Shown here: piece after piece, positions 1 to 10,867 of the stretch
Numbering within the stretch: position 1 is the stretch's first letter
How the letters are laid out: every line of letters begins with the position of its first letter
Assembly: GCF_011397635.1 (NCBI RefSeq)
Contig: NC_064753.1
Location: 42,590,322-42,654,321, forward strand
Direction of reading: 5' to 3'
Origin: Epinephelus fuscoguttatus
Lineage: Eukaryota; Chordata; Actinopteri; Perciformes; Serranidae
DNA length: 64,000 nucleotides
Notes under the pieces: generated by a model
Told to the model about the DNA's origin: nothing
The model's input: only the letters and a program-made list of their open reading frames with translations
The model's database searches: none
Made by a program: the position numbers and the translations under genes

Positions 1-38
<38 letters not shown>

Positions 39-50
39 AAGGTGGGCAAG

Positions 51-88
<38 letters not shown>

Positions 89-122
89 CATAGAAAGAAA
101 GAAAGAAAGAAAGGTGGGCAAG

Positions 123-158
<36 letters not shown>

Positions 159-242
159 AAGAAAGAAAGAAAGAAAGGTGGGCAAGTAGATAGATAGATA
201 GATAGAAAGAAAGAAAGAAAGAAAGAAAGAAAGGTGGGCAAG

Positions 243-278
<36 letters not shown>

Positions 279-369
279 AAGAAAGAAAGAAAGAAAGAAA
301 GAAAGGTGGGCACGTAGATAGATAGATAGATAGATAGAAAGAAAGAAAGAAAGAAAGAAAGGTGGCAAG

Positions 370-401
<32 letters not shown>

Positions 402-434
402 AAGGTGGGCAAGTAGATAGATAGATAGATAGAT

Positions 435-468
<34 letters not shown>

Positions 469-476
469 GTGGCAAG

Positions 477-512
<36 letters not shown>

Positions 513-549
513 AAGGTGGGCAAGTAGATAGATAGATAGATAGATAGAT

Positions 550-583
<34 letters not shown>

Positions 584-591
584 GTGGCAAG

Positions 592-635
<44 letters not shown>

Positions 636-671
636 AAGAAAGAAAGAAAGAAAGAAAGAAAGGTGGGCAAG

Positions 672-703
<32 letters not shown>

Positions 704-786
704 AAGAAAGAAAGAAAGAAAGAAAGAAAGGTGGGCAAGTAGATAGATAGATAGATAGAAAGAAAGAAAGAAAGAAAGGTGGCAAG

Positions 787-825
<39 letters not shown>

Positions 826-834
826 GTGGGCAAG

Positions 835-873
<39 letters not shown>

Positions 874-880
874 GGATAGG
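1..880. repeat. Compound GATA/GAAA satellite with a GGTGGGCAAGTA spacer
   Basis: Blocks of (GATA)n alternate with blocks of (GAAA)n. They are separated about 14 times by the spacer GGTGGGCAAGTA or its one-base-shorter form GGTGGCAAGTA. Unit length varies from about 42 to 80 bases. The array runs off the left edge of the window, so its true length is unknown. Confidence 0.97.
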
Positions 881-974
881 GAACATAAGTGTAAGAATAA
901 AAATGTGAATAAAATTAAAAAATAAATTAAAATTAAATAAAATAAGTGTCTGTCAATTCAATTCAATTCAATAG

Positions 975-1170
975 AACTTTATTTATCCTGAAAAAGGTAC
1001 AAACTATCTCCTGTGCTGACTGGGTTCAGACGGGTCCTCTGCCTCCTAAAATCCACCACCAGCTCCTTTGTCTTTGTGACGTTGAGTTGCAGGTGGTTTC
1101 TTCCGCACCAGTCCACAAAGCTTTCCAATACACTCCTGGATCCAGCCTGTATCCAGCCTCTTGGCTCCCC
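975..1170 (-). mobile_element. LINE reverse transcriptase fragment
   Basis: One minus-strand frame reads VLESFVDWCGRNHLQLNVTK then TKELVVDFRR, typical of the region after the catalytic FADD box of jockey/CR1/Rex-type reverse transcriptases. Just after it comes an AATAAAGTT and ATTGAATTG-type tail on the same strand (979-950). Only this short 3'-proximal piece survives. Confidence 0.75.
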
Positions 1171-1179
1171 CTGGTCCCT

Positions 1180-2040
1180 TGGTTAGGGTTCATCAGTTAT
1201 TATGGTTGGAAAAAAATACAAGTATCCAAATATTTCCTGCTCAGTGCATTCTGGGATATACCCCACAGTATTTTAAATAAATACTAAAATACAAATAAAA
1301 TATAAACGGTATAGGTAAAGGTATAAAAGGTAAATTAGCCTTTAGTTTGCACAAGAGGAATACAAATGAGACGAGTATGTGTCTGTGCTAAATGATATGG
1401 TTGTTGTTTAACAGTGTTCCTGCTTTGGTTAACTGACAGATATTATAATTTTGTATTGTTTTTATTTTCTACATTTTATTGTTTTTATGGCAAATTTTGT
1501 TTTTGTATTTATCTTTTTCGTCTATTTCCTGTTTTCCTTATTGCTATTAATAATTACTGATAGACATTGCTGCTAGTTTCTTATTTTTGTGGACTTTTTC
1601 CATCATTTTATTGCAATTGTTATTTCATATCATGAAATCCTAAAGCCCGCTGAATGTGAATTGAGGTAATTGCTGTGAAAGAATTTAATGTTCAGTCAGT
1701 TTTCCCTGAATAAACAATGGTTTGATGAAAATTATTAGAATATTTTACAATTCATTCTCACTTTCATTTCTTTCATTTATTTGAATCAGTGAGCAAAACT
1801 AAGTTGTGGCAGTTTGTTTCAGAGGCAGGGGCGCAGCACCAGAGTCTGGGCCCTCTTCGTGGGCTGGGGGGCACCTTGGTGGTGAGCTGGCACCTCTCCA
1901 GCTGCCAGTCCATGCTCCATGTTTGGTCCAGACGGGGCCTGTGATCATCCGGTTCCCAACCCAAGTACCTATGAATTGAGCTACTGCCGCCCCTGAAACC
2001 ACCTGGCAGCATGTGAGGTGTGTGACATTAGGAAGGGTCA
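1180..2040. other. Intergenic, no gene seen
   Basis: AT-rich single-copy-looking sequence, with a GC-richer patch at 1810-2010 that has no convincing coding pattern. Confidence 0.5.
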
Positions 2041-2059
2041 AGCACTGACTTCAGCTTAC

Positions 2060-2375
2060 CATGTTCCATAGGAGACGCAGGGGAAACGTACCCCTCAGTA
2101 TTTAGATCATGTTCAAGACCAGCCTGTTCTCCAGCTGCTTCATGCCTGCTGGTCAAAGTAGCAGAGGACTTTTATTTTGGAAAAAAATAAATACATTTAC
2201 ACCATAAATTGATGCAGAAAAGGCACAAAGTTATGCATAAAAATAATGCAGGAAATTGCTCCAAATTTTCTGGCGTACGACCCCGAGACACCTGATTTTG
2301 TGTCCCTCTACTCCAGTGTGTGAACAAAACCTGCGCCTTTGCCATGCCCACAACTGATCATAACAAGGTCGTTCC
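2060..2375 (+). repeat. Dispersed repeat R1 copy (ACTTTTATTTTG ... GATGCAGAAAAGGCAC)
   Basis: Shares the ordered motifs CCCCTCAGTATTTA, GAGGACTTTTATTTTG, GATGCAGAAAAGGCACAAAG and AACAAAACCTGCGCCTT with pieces at 28860-29060, 29815-29960, 30330-30480 and 31890-31970. Family unknown; probably an old transposon. Confidence 0.6.
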
Positions 2376-2453
2376 TGTTTTCAGGGCCAGACAGGCAGAG
2401 GATGTAACAAAGTACTGTACTTAAGTACAATTTTGAGATACTTGTACTTTACT

Positions 2454-2822
2454 GCCTCCGTAGGATGGCTGGGCTCAGCCTTAGAGATAAGGTAAGGAGC
2501 TCGGACATCCGGAGGGAGCTCGGGGTAGAGCTGCTGCTTCTGTGTGTTGAAAGGGGTCAGTTGAGGTGGTTCGGGCATCTGATCAGGATGCCTCCTGGGC
2601 GCCTCCCGTTGGAGGTGTTTCGGGCACGTCCCACTGGTAGGAGGCCCCGGGGCAGACCCAGAACACGCTGGAGGGATTACATATCTCGTCTGGCCTGGGA
2701 ACACCTGGGGGTCCCCCAGGAGGAGTTGGAAAGCGTTGCTGGGGAGAGGAACGTCTGGGGTTTTTTGCTCGGCCTGCTGCCCCCGCGACCCAGCCCCAGA
2801 TAAGCGTTTGAAAATGGATGGA
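2454..2822 (+). mobile_element. Rex3/RTE-type LINE, 5'-truncated, with target duplication
   Basis: The frame 2465-2803 matches the end of a fish LINE polyprotein (QLRWFGHLIRMPPGRLPLEV, RRPRGRPRTRWRDYISRLAW). It ends in a GGATGGATG tail, the hallmark of Rex3 3' ends. TGTACTTTACT stands directly on both sides (2443-2453 and 2823-2833), a perfect 11-bp target-site duplication. So this is a complete 369-bp insertion, truncated at the 5' end as is usual. The frame is still open but has no promoter or catalytic domain. Confidence 0.85.
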
Positions 2823-3279
2823 TGTACTTTACTTAAGTATTTCCAATTATATTACTAGATACAGCGGTTCTACTCTACCAGGCCACATATTGGAAAAATT
2901 ATGTATTTTTAACTCCACCACATGTATTTTGACAGTTGAAATGATCATCACCAGTTGCTACATCAGCAATGTTTATACATTAAGGGGGAACACCACCTAA
3001 ATTAAGTATCCCAGTATGTTATGTGCAGTGTTTGTGAACTTGAGCTTCTCTCGCTCAAAGACAGAAACCAGAGAGGTAAGTCTCAAACTTGTGATGTCAT
3101 CGAGTATCAAGTCTGGAGCGGCTCCATGGACAATAATCATAATCATAATCACAGAGTGCTTCACATGTAAACAGACATAATGGACATAAAACAAACACGG
3201 CAATTCAATATCAAAATCAGTTTAAAACATGGAGAGAAGTTTCAGACTTGTATTAGGAAAGTCAGAGCGAGCTAAAGGC

Positions 3280-3450
3280 TAAAGTGGACAGTGAGCTAGC
3301 GTCACTGATATCTGTAGGTGGTGTGTTCCATAACTTTGGGGTGTAATTGACAAAGGCTGCATCCTCGATCTTCTTCCGGCTGTTGCTGGGAACCTCCAGT
3401 AAACCAGCAGATGATCGCAGTGTTCTTGGAGGTAAATAGTTGACAAGGGA
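3280..3450. repeat. Dispersed teleost repeat fragment
   Basis: The segment with GTGTTCCATAACTTTGGGG and CAGCAGATGATCGCAGTGTT resembles a repeat seen scattered in fish genomes. It is similar in layout to 59835-60250 (TTCTATAGTTTTGGGGCGTA). Family not assigned. Confidence 0.4.
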
Positions 3451-3625
3451 GTTAGCAATGTAGCTTAGTCAAATTTGCTAACTGGAGCCTGATTTTGTTT
3501 TCCTCTTCATACCCAGAGTAAATCTATATAATGAACACTTTAACCTTTGTCCCTTTACGTATATTCTAATACTTTTGTACTTTGACTCAAGTAAGGTTTA
3601 AACGCAGGACTTTAACTTGTAACCA

Positions 3626-5459
3626 GCCTCACTGGTTCCACTTTAAACTGATGATACACAGTGTTGGTGGAAACCCTGGAAAATAGAGATTACAAGCATG
3701 TTAGCGTGGTACAAGCAGTCGTCACGTGCTTGAAAACCAGCCGCTGTGCTTTAAAAATATGTAACACAGCATGTTTGTGTGTGCTGCATAGAAACAGCCT
3801 GAATAAGTTGTCATTTCTCATGTTATCTGTTATGCACAAGGAGTTGTGATGCAGCTGGACGGTCCACTAAGGTGCATTTAAAATGTATATTTCATCTTAA
3901 GGTGAGACTTGATGTTTTGGAGCGCACAGCTGAGGAAAAAGACACTTTAATCTGTACAGTAGGTGACCTTATTTCCAGAAGAATCAGCTTGTTCTCCAGC
4001 TGCTTCATGTCTGCTGGTCATGTGGATGATTGGCCAGGAGAGGGCGACAGAGTCCTGCATTAAAAAATCTCCAGGCCTCCTTGGTCACGCTCCCTGCTGT
4101 GTCATTGGACCAGAAAAGGATGTTTTAATCTTTAAAAAATTAAAATAAAATCAAGCTGGCATAATTTCAAAAAGAAATTGCAAGTAATTCACATATTAAG
4201 TAACAAGAAAAAAGGTTTAATGCCACATAAAAACAAAGGAAACAGTGACATAAAATAAGAATAGTTATACACATTGTGACAAACCTGCACATTAAGTCGC
4301 AGAAAATGATAAATATACAATACATATGACAGACAAGACAAAGACAAGACAGGAAACAATGTGTGAATGGACAACTGACTCATAACTTATATAAATTTGT
4401 AATTTATATTAATAAAGAGTGTAACTAGTGATGACTAACAGAAGGATTTGACAGTGGGGATAAAGTTAAAACTAAATACTAAAGGCAGGAAAAATTCACA
4501 GGGCTTACAAAGGATTGTCCCCAGTAATGTACATATAAAACATGTCATCAGTGATGATCAGTGATGTTGTGCACTTAAAAAGAGAGTGTATAAAAACACT
4601 CAATGATACATGTCCTGAAAACATGACAATAATACAAGAATTTTAACAGCCGACAAAATATAAATGCTTCAGACTTTATTGCACATTACAGTGTCCTTGT
4701 CTTAGAAACATGAGGGCTGACGACATATCTTCAAAAGGGACGGAGCACTTCAATTTACAGAAATGACAGACACACAGAGAGAAATCCCAGCAATAAACAG
4801 CTGCTCTTGTGTTGTGTGATTTCACCCTAAGCCTTAAATTAACTGCTGATCTACTTGATGGGAATGTCCACATTTTGTTTTAGTGCTGATCCCTGAATCC
4901 CACTGAGCCACTGCAGCCTGTAAATAAAGACGTCAGGATGAATATTGAAACTGTGCTTTATACAGAACATATCAGAGAGGTCGTATATATGTTCTCAGCA
5001 GGGATATAGTATATGATGATCTGATGCTGGCATACAGTTTGTGTCTGCAGATGAAAACAGCAGAGAAAAGGAAATGTTCTGCAGCATCCCCCCATCTGAA
5101 CACTCCGTATTGATTTCATGTCAATCCAAATGTTCTGTGTGAAAGTGACGTCAACTGACCTGTTTTTTCTCCATAAAGGGCAAATGGCTGATTCTTTAGG
5201 GAATTATTTGCTTCTTCTGAACAGTCTGTTGGTTTCACTTTTAACCCTCAAGATTTAAATGATCTGTTCTGTTAGTCAGCATCCGTCGATGCATTAGAGA
5301 GTCTCTTTGAGGGTTGCAGCTGTTGTCACTGTCAGTTACCTGTGGTTGAGCTTTCTGATTTAGTGTAGAAAATGTCCGAAAACAATGAAAACGTGAAGAC
5401 ATGATAATTTCTCAGCGCTCAAGGTGATGCGTTTAAATGTGTCGTGTTTGACCAGTGAT
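3626..5459. other. Intergenic, no gene seen
   Basis: AT-rich sequence with short open frames only. A minus-strand AATAAA at about 4675-4680 could end an unseen transcript, but no coding exon supports it. Confidence 0.45.
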
Positions 5460-6052
5460 TTAAGCGAAACTTTACCCCACAATCCTCTCACCTGTTGTGC
5501 TGCTCATCAAATCTAGATTGTTTTGGTGTAAGTTGTCGAGTGTTGGAGATATCAGCTGTAGAGATGTCTGCCTTCTCTCCAATATAAATAACTACATGTC
5601 ACTCAGCTTGTGGTGCTCAAGGTGCCAAATAAATACATCTGAAAAACTCAACAATGTCTCTTTCCAGAAATCATGACCCAGTTACTCAAGATAAACCACA
5701 GACCTTGTTGTGAGCAGTTTCACGTGGGAACTATTTTCTCTTTACCACCACCTATTGTATCACCGTGCAGAAGGAAGCTACTCATGAAAATGAGGCTTGC
5801 GCTTGCGACAGTGCAAGATGCAAACATAAACGTCATCCTCCTGCTGAGTTTATCAAATGTATTTTTTGGCATTTTGAGCACCACAAGCTGAGTGACATCT
5901 AGTTCCATTATACTGGAGAGAAGGCAGACATCTCTACGGACAATATCTGCAACACTCTGCAACTCACACCAAAACAATCTTGACTGACAAACAGCACTAC
6001 AGCTAAGAGGAAAAATATGTGTTTTTGATTTTGGGGTGTACTGTCCCTTTAA
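5460..6052. mobile_element. TTAA-type MITE, family A (long inverted ends)
   Basis: TTAA stands at both ends (5460-5463, 6049-6052). The left arm (about 5470-5582) and the reverse of the right arm (about 5925-6045) share CAAATCTAGATTGTTTTGGTG-like and AGAGATGTCTGCCTTCTCTC segments. A second copy flanks 11213-13654. TTAA targets are typical of piggyBac-type elements; no transposase is present. Confidence 0.7.
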
Positions 6053-6544
6053 AACCCAAATATATTCATTCTGCAATCATGTATAACAGAAAAGCAGCAA
6101 ATCCTCACATCTGAGAAACTAGAAACAGCTTTGCTTGGTAATTAATTATCAAAGTTATTGTCAGTTGATGATTCAGAGCTTTAGTGTTTTCGGGTCACAT
6201 TACTTGCACGAGAACACTAAAATATTTTGTGTTGACTCACTTCATTTGTGCATGAAGTTGCTGAATCAATGAGTGAACTTCCGCTGGTACATCCTCAGCG
6301 TTATACGTCCCTGGAGGATCTCAGTGCTGACTGGGTAACGTGCCGCGAATTGGTCGCTGAAGTTCAGATTGTCAACTCTTGCTAAAAAAGCAGATGACAA
6401 GAAATTGGGCCATGTGTGTCATTTGTGTCACCCAGTAGAAATTTGTGTCTTATCACGTCTTTGCATTGGCTTTACATGTGATTCACTCATGCAAATTGTT
6501 TTGTTCGTGCCCGCTGTGAACACAACATAAGTCTCTAACTACAG

Positions 6545-7165
6545 ATTGCAACCAGCTGAAACTTCTCCAGGTCAGAATTCCTTCAGTGTTCATTGTTTGA
6601 GGTTTTAAGTGGGAGCCAAATCATCCTCAGAGGTCTCTTCCTCTCCAAAACAAATAGACCAGGTGATTAAGACACTGATTAAAGCAGTTTCACGTTAGAA
6701 ATCAGTGTTTCTCCTACATCGTTTGGCATGTTGGAGGTGGACGTTAGCTTTGCACTTGCTAATTTGTGCTCCCCTTTTATCCCCCCAGTATCTTAAGATG
6801 TTTAGGAGGTTTTTAAATCAGCAGAGGCATGATGAGCAGACTCTGATTTAAACGGGTAAAAACTGAATAAAGCAGTTTAGGTTAAAAAAAAAAAAAAACA
6901 AGTTTTCCCGACACTGCTCGTTACGGAGGGGCTGCCAACTACAGTGACCGACGCAAATGGCCCTGTCTAGAGCCAGTGTTTGGTTTGGCTGCGCTGGGTT
7001 ACTGTAGAAACATGGTGGTGAAACACGGTGATCTCCGTAGACGAGGACTTGCTTTGTAGTTAGATATAAATAGCTCAATGATAGTTATAAAAACACAGCA
7101 ATTCTTATTTCCAGGTGATTTTACACTTAAAACATTTATATTCCATTTCTGCCTCCAGTCTAAAC
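6545..7165. mobile_element. TTAA-type MITE, family B, truncated copy
   Basis: Matches the copy at 19387-20725 across TCTTCCTCTCCAAAACAAA, GACCAGGT, AATAAAGCAGTTTA, CACTGCTCGTTACGGAGGGG and the AACATGG...GTGATCTC segment. Its terminal AGGTCCAGTGTGTA motif is missing at both ends. It carries a 15-A run at 6884-6898. Confidence 0.6.
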
Positions 7166-7619
7166 TCATAGTATGCCATGCCGTCTTTTCTTAAAGGAAA
7201 AAGGGGAGCCATCACTCAGTGGAGGCGTATAAATGTGCCAGATGAAGCTGTCATTACATATTGCGTCAAAGACAATAACAAATCCTGTACCATAAATTAA
7301 CTGTCCACAATATGGACAAACGTTTACAGTCCGCCACCAGCACAGTCACCACTACAATTAGGCAGCTGGTCGTACTGAGAACAGTCACTCAAGAGTCCCT
7401 GGAGGAGCCGTCACGGTTGGCTGAACAGAGCGTCTTACCAGCTTATGAGGGCAGAGTGTGGAGGTCAGCGTGATGCAAAGCAACACTAATGCAATGGTGC
7501 ATTACAAATGAAAAGTTGGCATGAATTATTGATGTCAGCATCTGAGTTGGCGTACAGTGTCGGAGCGTTTGTTAACTTTGATTGGCCACTGACTTGCCGC
7601 GGTGATAAATGACAGGTGC
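7166..7619. other. Intergenic, no gene seen
   Basis: Sequence just past the presumed rbpms2 polyadenylation site. No repeats or exons recognised. Confidence 0.4.
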
Positions 7620-8715
7620 CCAGAGAGAAATGCATTCACTTCTTTATTATTCATAAGATGGGAATATTTTTTACATCTTATGCACAGCAGATACAAAGAC
7701 AAACATGTTTCTAAACCACAAACTAAATTCCTCCATCGCTCTAAATCCTGCTTCCCATTTCAAAATGGCCCCCCAGAAGAAAACAACCCTTTACGTTTGT
7801 AGTCCAGTTTCACATTCTGAAAAGATCGTTTTACAGCAATCTCATTTTAGCAGAATGGCACAAGCCACGTTCAGAATACTTCCATTTTTGACAGATACCC
7901 ATTCCCCCTTTAAACAAATTGCACTTTTTTCTTCTTTAAAACTACATCAACAAGATTATAGGATCAAAGTAACACCAAAAACACAAGAGACGACTAAACA
8001 TCCAACTTATACAGGTTCATTATTTTAGTTGCACAAAAATGCATAAATATACATTACGCAAAAAAGTACAAAAATATTTGTACTTTCCTTTGCTCAAATA
8101 ATGACAGACATTGATATGATCATAAGGACTGGGGTTGTCATAGAACGTAGGGATGCATTCACAAGGTCCATGCGAGATAAGCCATTTACACAACAGCCTA
8201 GCTTTCACAGAGGTAAGACCAAGGTTCTACAGGAAAACAAAACATGTCGCTGTCTAGGCCAAAAGGTAAAGAGGCAACACAAACACTAAGAAAATTAGGA
8301 TACACAGAACTCTGCGTTCTAAATTCATGCCAAAAAGACTAACATGCAATGACTCTTAACGCTTCTAAACCTCCCAGGAGCAGCGGTAACTCCACGGGAG
8401 GACTAGCTTAACAACGGTTACTTCAATGAGTCAAATTTCCTCAGCAAATATGATCCATAGAGTTTGACTAGGCTTTGCATGAGGTTGGTTTTTTTGAAGT
8501 GCTAAGATGGTACCGCAATAGTTGCCAAGGATAAGCTCAGATTGTCGACAGCAAGATGGTTTCAACTCAGACTCCCCCCCACAGACAATCGGGAGGAGAT
8601 ATAAATACTGTTTGTTTATAATAATGCACATTTGTCCATTAAATAAACCTGATTAAATTAATGAAGAGCTTGGCAAACCTCACATCAGCTGGACAAAGGT
8701 GTGGTTTCCAGAGGC
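7620..8715 (-). other. rbpms2: Probable rbpms2 3'UTR exon (exon 8)
   Basis: The minus strand shows a polypyrimidine tract and acceptor, CTGTTTCCTTCAG, just before 8715. AATAAA at 7648-7643 lies about 1.07 kb further on. The donor just after the stop codon in exon 7 makes an intron 10794-8716 likely. The stop would lie only 7 bases before the junction, too close for nonsense-mediated decay. The exact cleavage site is inferred. No known repeat is seen inside, unlike the surrounding introns. The same acceptor could give a different C-terminus if exon 7 is skipped (see findings). Confidence 0.6.
7643..7648 (-). terminator. Candidate polyadenylation signal of rbpms2
   Basis: AATAAA on the minus strand, about 1.07 kb after the 3'UTR acceptor. 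It is the most distal canonical hexamer in the non-repetitive stretch. Cleavage would be expected 15-25 bases further, near 7620-7630. Confidence 0.45.
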
Positions 8716-9055
8716 CTGAAGGAAACAGGGAGAACGAGAGTTAGTCCAAACTAAACAAAAAACACTTTAGATTAAGGTCTGTTGTCAAAAAATGCATGAA
8801 AAGATGAAAAATAAGTGTTAGTCCAACAATGCTTTGACTCCCTCAAAGTGGGGACTATTTTCAGCTGCGGATTAATACACATTTGGTGTGCTGCTAACTG
8901 TTTCGTGGCAGCAGGATGGTCACTAAGCATTTAACTCAAATTGCAATGCCAAGCTTCATCGTAATAAAGGAACACATCACCCAGTGAACACTTGTAAATG
9001 ATTTAAATAATTTCTGAAAACTCAAGAGCTATTAGAAAAATAAAATAAACAGCCT

Positions 9056-9827
9056 AAGGGCCTGTGTCCACATGGGGTTTTCTCAGTGGCAGTTTTTTTC
9101 CCCCCAGTCGTTCCCAATGAGAAGAGAGCGTATGCAGCTGCCTAGAGCAAAAGCGCTGCACTCAGCTGCTACGAAAACTTCTGATCTTTTCAGAACGGCG
9201 CTGGTGTCGTCACTGCAGCTGCTTTAGCTACTGTCTATCCTGAGCTAAATTAAAATACCGCAACAAAGACAGAAAAGCCCATTTTTGGAGCACATTGGCC
9301 GGTGGACACTGAGTGTTGCCGGTGAGCGTTTTGCTTTTATCACCACACAAGTTGCAAGATGTGTAGTAAACCCTCTGTTAACGTAGCGTTACATTAGCTA
9401 CCTAGTTTACATCAAACTCAAGATATCATCATCGAAACTAGGGAAGCACGATATCGGATATTTTGCCGATATGCAACGACTCATTTGACCGATAATCAAT
9501 ACTTATACATACATCCACTTTTTTCTCCACCTAATTTTAGTGATCAAGTCTCTTCTGTGGTGGAATTATATTACATTATGCATGTGTACTCTTATCGTGA
9601 CGGCCCACCAGCAGATTCATTGTGCAAAATAAGAAAAAGCATGTTGGCCGATTCTAATAGTTCATTTTTAAAACCAATACTGGCCGATACCAATGACGTG
9701 ACAATATTATCGTGCATCCCTAATAGAAACAAATCCCACACAGTCCGTCATTTTTAAAAAAGCACCGGGAAGACTTTCTACATGAAGCGCTGAGATGAAA
9801 TGCTACACCATGTGAACACGGGCCCTA
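9056..9827. mobile_element. MITE with AGGGCC...CACATGG ends in rbpms2 intron 7
   Basis: The left end AAGGGCCTGTGTCCACATGG (9056-9075) pairs with the right end, whose reverse complement is TAGGGCCCGTGTTCACATGG (9808-9827): 17 of 20 match. A hAT-type MITE (9439-9722) has inserted inside it. No coding capacity. Confidence 0.65.
9439..9722 (+). mobile_element. hAT-type MITE, family H1, copy 1
   Basis: Ends are TAGGGAAGCACGATATC and, reversed, TAGGGATGCACGATAATATT. The flanks ATCGAAAC (9431-9438) and ATAGAAAC (9723-9730) form an 8-bp target duplication with one mismatch, as expected for hAT. Related copies are at 16177-16501 and 47367-47633. Internal GCCGATA motifs recur near both ends. Confidence 0.8.
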
Positions 9828-10801
9828 AGAGGAACGGTCTGGTGATTGTCCTTCTTGTCGATAAATCTCATAAAGAATAAAAACAGTGACTACATTTACA
9901 AGAACGCTGATATTCCAAATTTGATATGGGTCACGCAAACAGCATTTTACATTTGGATATTCCGAATTAGGTTTTTTCGAATAAAGCATTTGTGATCGCG
10001 ATGTGCGATATGCTGATATTATTCAGGTTTTAATGGCAAGGAAAGCTAACAAGTCTGCCACAAGTAGAGAACTCCAAAAAAACCCTATTGTTCTAGTATT
10101 CAAAGCTGCATGTAAATATTAGTGGAATATTCATTTATATTAGCCGCATAAACTGCTTTTGGAATAAAGGGAAAAGACTGTATACTGTGCTGTAGTCAGT
10201 GATTTGATCCCAGCTGTATATCCAAGCCCTGATCTATATTCCCCTGTGCTTTAGAGCTTTGTTGTTAATGCATCAATGAGCCACATTGTTGGTGACAGGT
10301 GACATGTTCTTTTATCACAATGAGCACAGGCACTGTAATTTCCCTTCCGTCCCATGTGCATTAATCCACAGCTGAAAACTGTCCCCAACAAATGCCCAAT
10401 CAAATCCTGTTTGAGTTGCACTTGATAAAAACTACAGCACCCAGCTGTTTAAGGAAAACATTTAGCATTAAAAAAAAATTACAGTATATATTCATGCCTG
10501 TTTTCAAATATTTATTTTTGTTAAGAACAATTTTGTGTAGGTTTGAGTGCCACAGACAAGTTGGACTAACACACTGTAAGTTTCGATCTTTTCATGGGAT
10601 TTGATGACAATTTAAACAAAAAGAAATCTAGAATATCACCAGCCTCATCTTTTAACACCAAAACAGTTTTTGGTTTGTTCATGTTGAAACATTCTGCAGT
10701 TTTCAGACAAACACTGTTATTGTGCAGGTTTCAGTTTGCATGACATCATCAGGTTAGCAGTTAGAAAAACACTGTGGTACCAAAGGTTACTCACTAAATA
10801 T

Positions 10802-10867
10802 CTAACAAAACTGCCGGGACTTCCATCCAGGCTGGGAAGTCTCAGAGGGAGTAGGGTACCAACGCAT
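10802..10867 (-). CDS. rbpms2: rbpms2 coding exon 7 (RQFC C-terminus)
   Basis: Encodes residues 179-199, [14 protein letters not shown] then WKSRQFC, and a TAG stop at 10804-10802. The acceptor is GTTTCTTCAG. Eight bases after the CDS end is GTGAGT (10794-10789), so exon 7 probably ends at 10795 and splices to a 3'UTR exon. The exon is too short to stand out as a reading frame and was found by searching for the family C-terminus. Confidence 0.93.
   Translation of the reverse strand: MRWYPTPSETSQPGWKSRQFC

Larger units (their letters stand above)
2398..3625. repeat. Old GTACTTAAGTA-type MITE, split by insertions
   Basis: The left part has GTACTGTACTTAAGTACAA and CTTGTACTTTACT. The far right part has ATACTTTTGTACTTTG and CTCAAGTAAGG. 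Together they resemble a very common teleost element with TACTTAAGTA-rich ends. A Rex3 copy and another repeat (3280-3450) lie inside. Confidence 0.5.

Noticed and set aside
1..880. Regularly spaced units that look array-like (CRISPR-style)
   Set aside because: The spacers are themselves identical and the rest is GATA/GAAA simple repeat; eukaryotic satellite.
2465..2803. 112-codon frame rich in arginine
   Set aside because: C-terminal part of a Rex3-type LINE with its GATG tail and target duplication.
4661..4960. Possible 3'UTR of a minus-strand neighbour (AATAAA near 4675)
   Set aside because: No coding exon found upstream of it on that strand; an isolated hexamer is weak evidence in AT-rich DNA.
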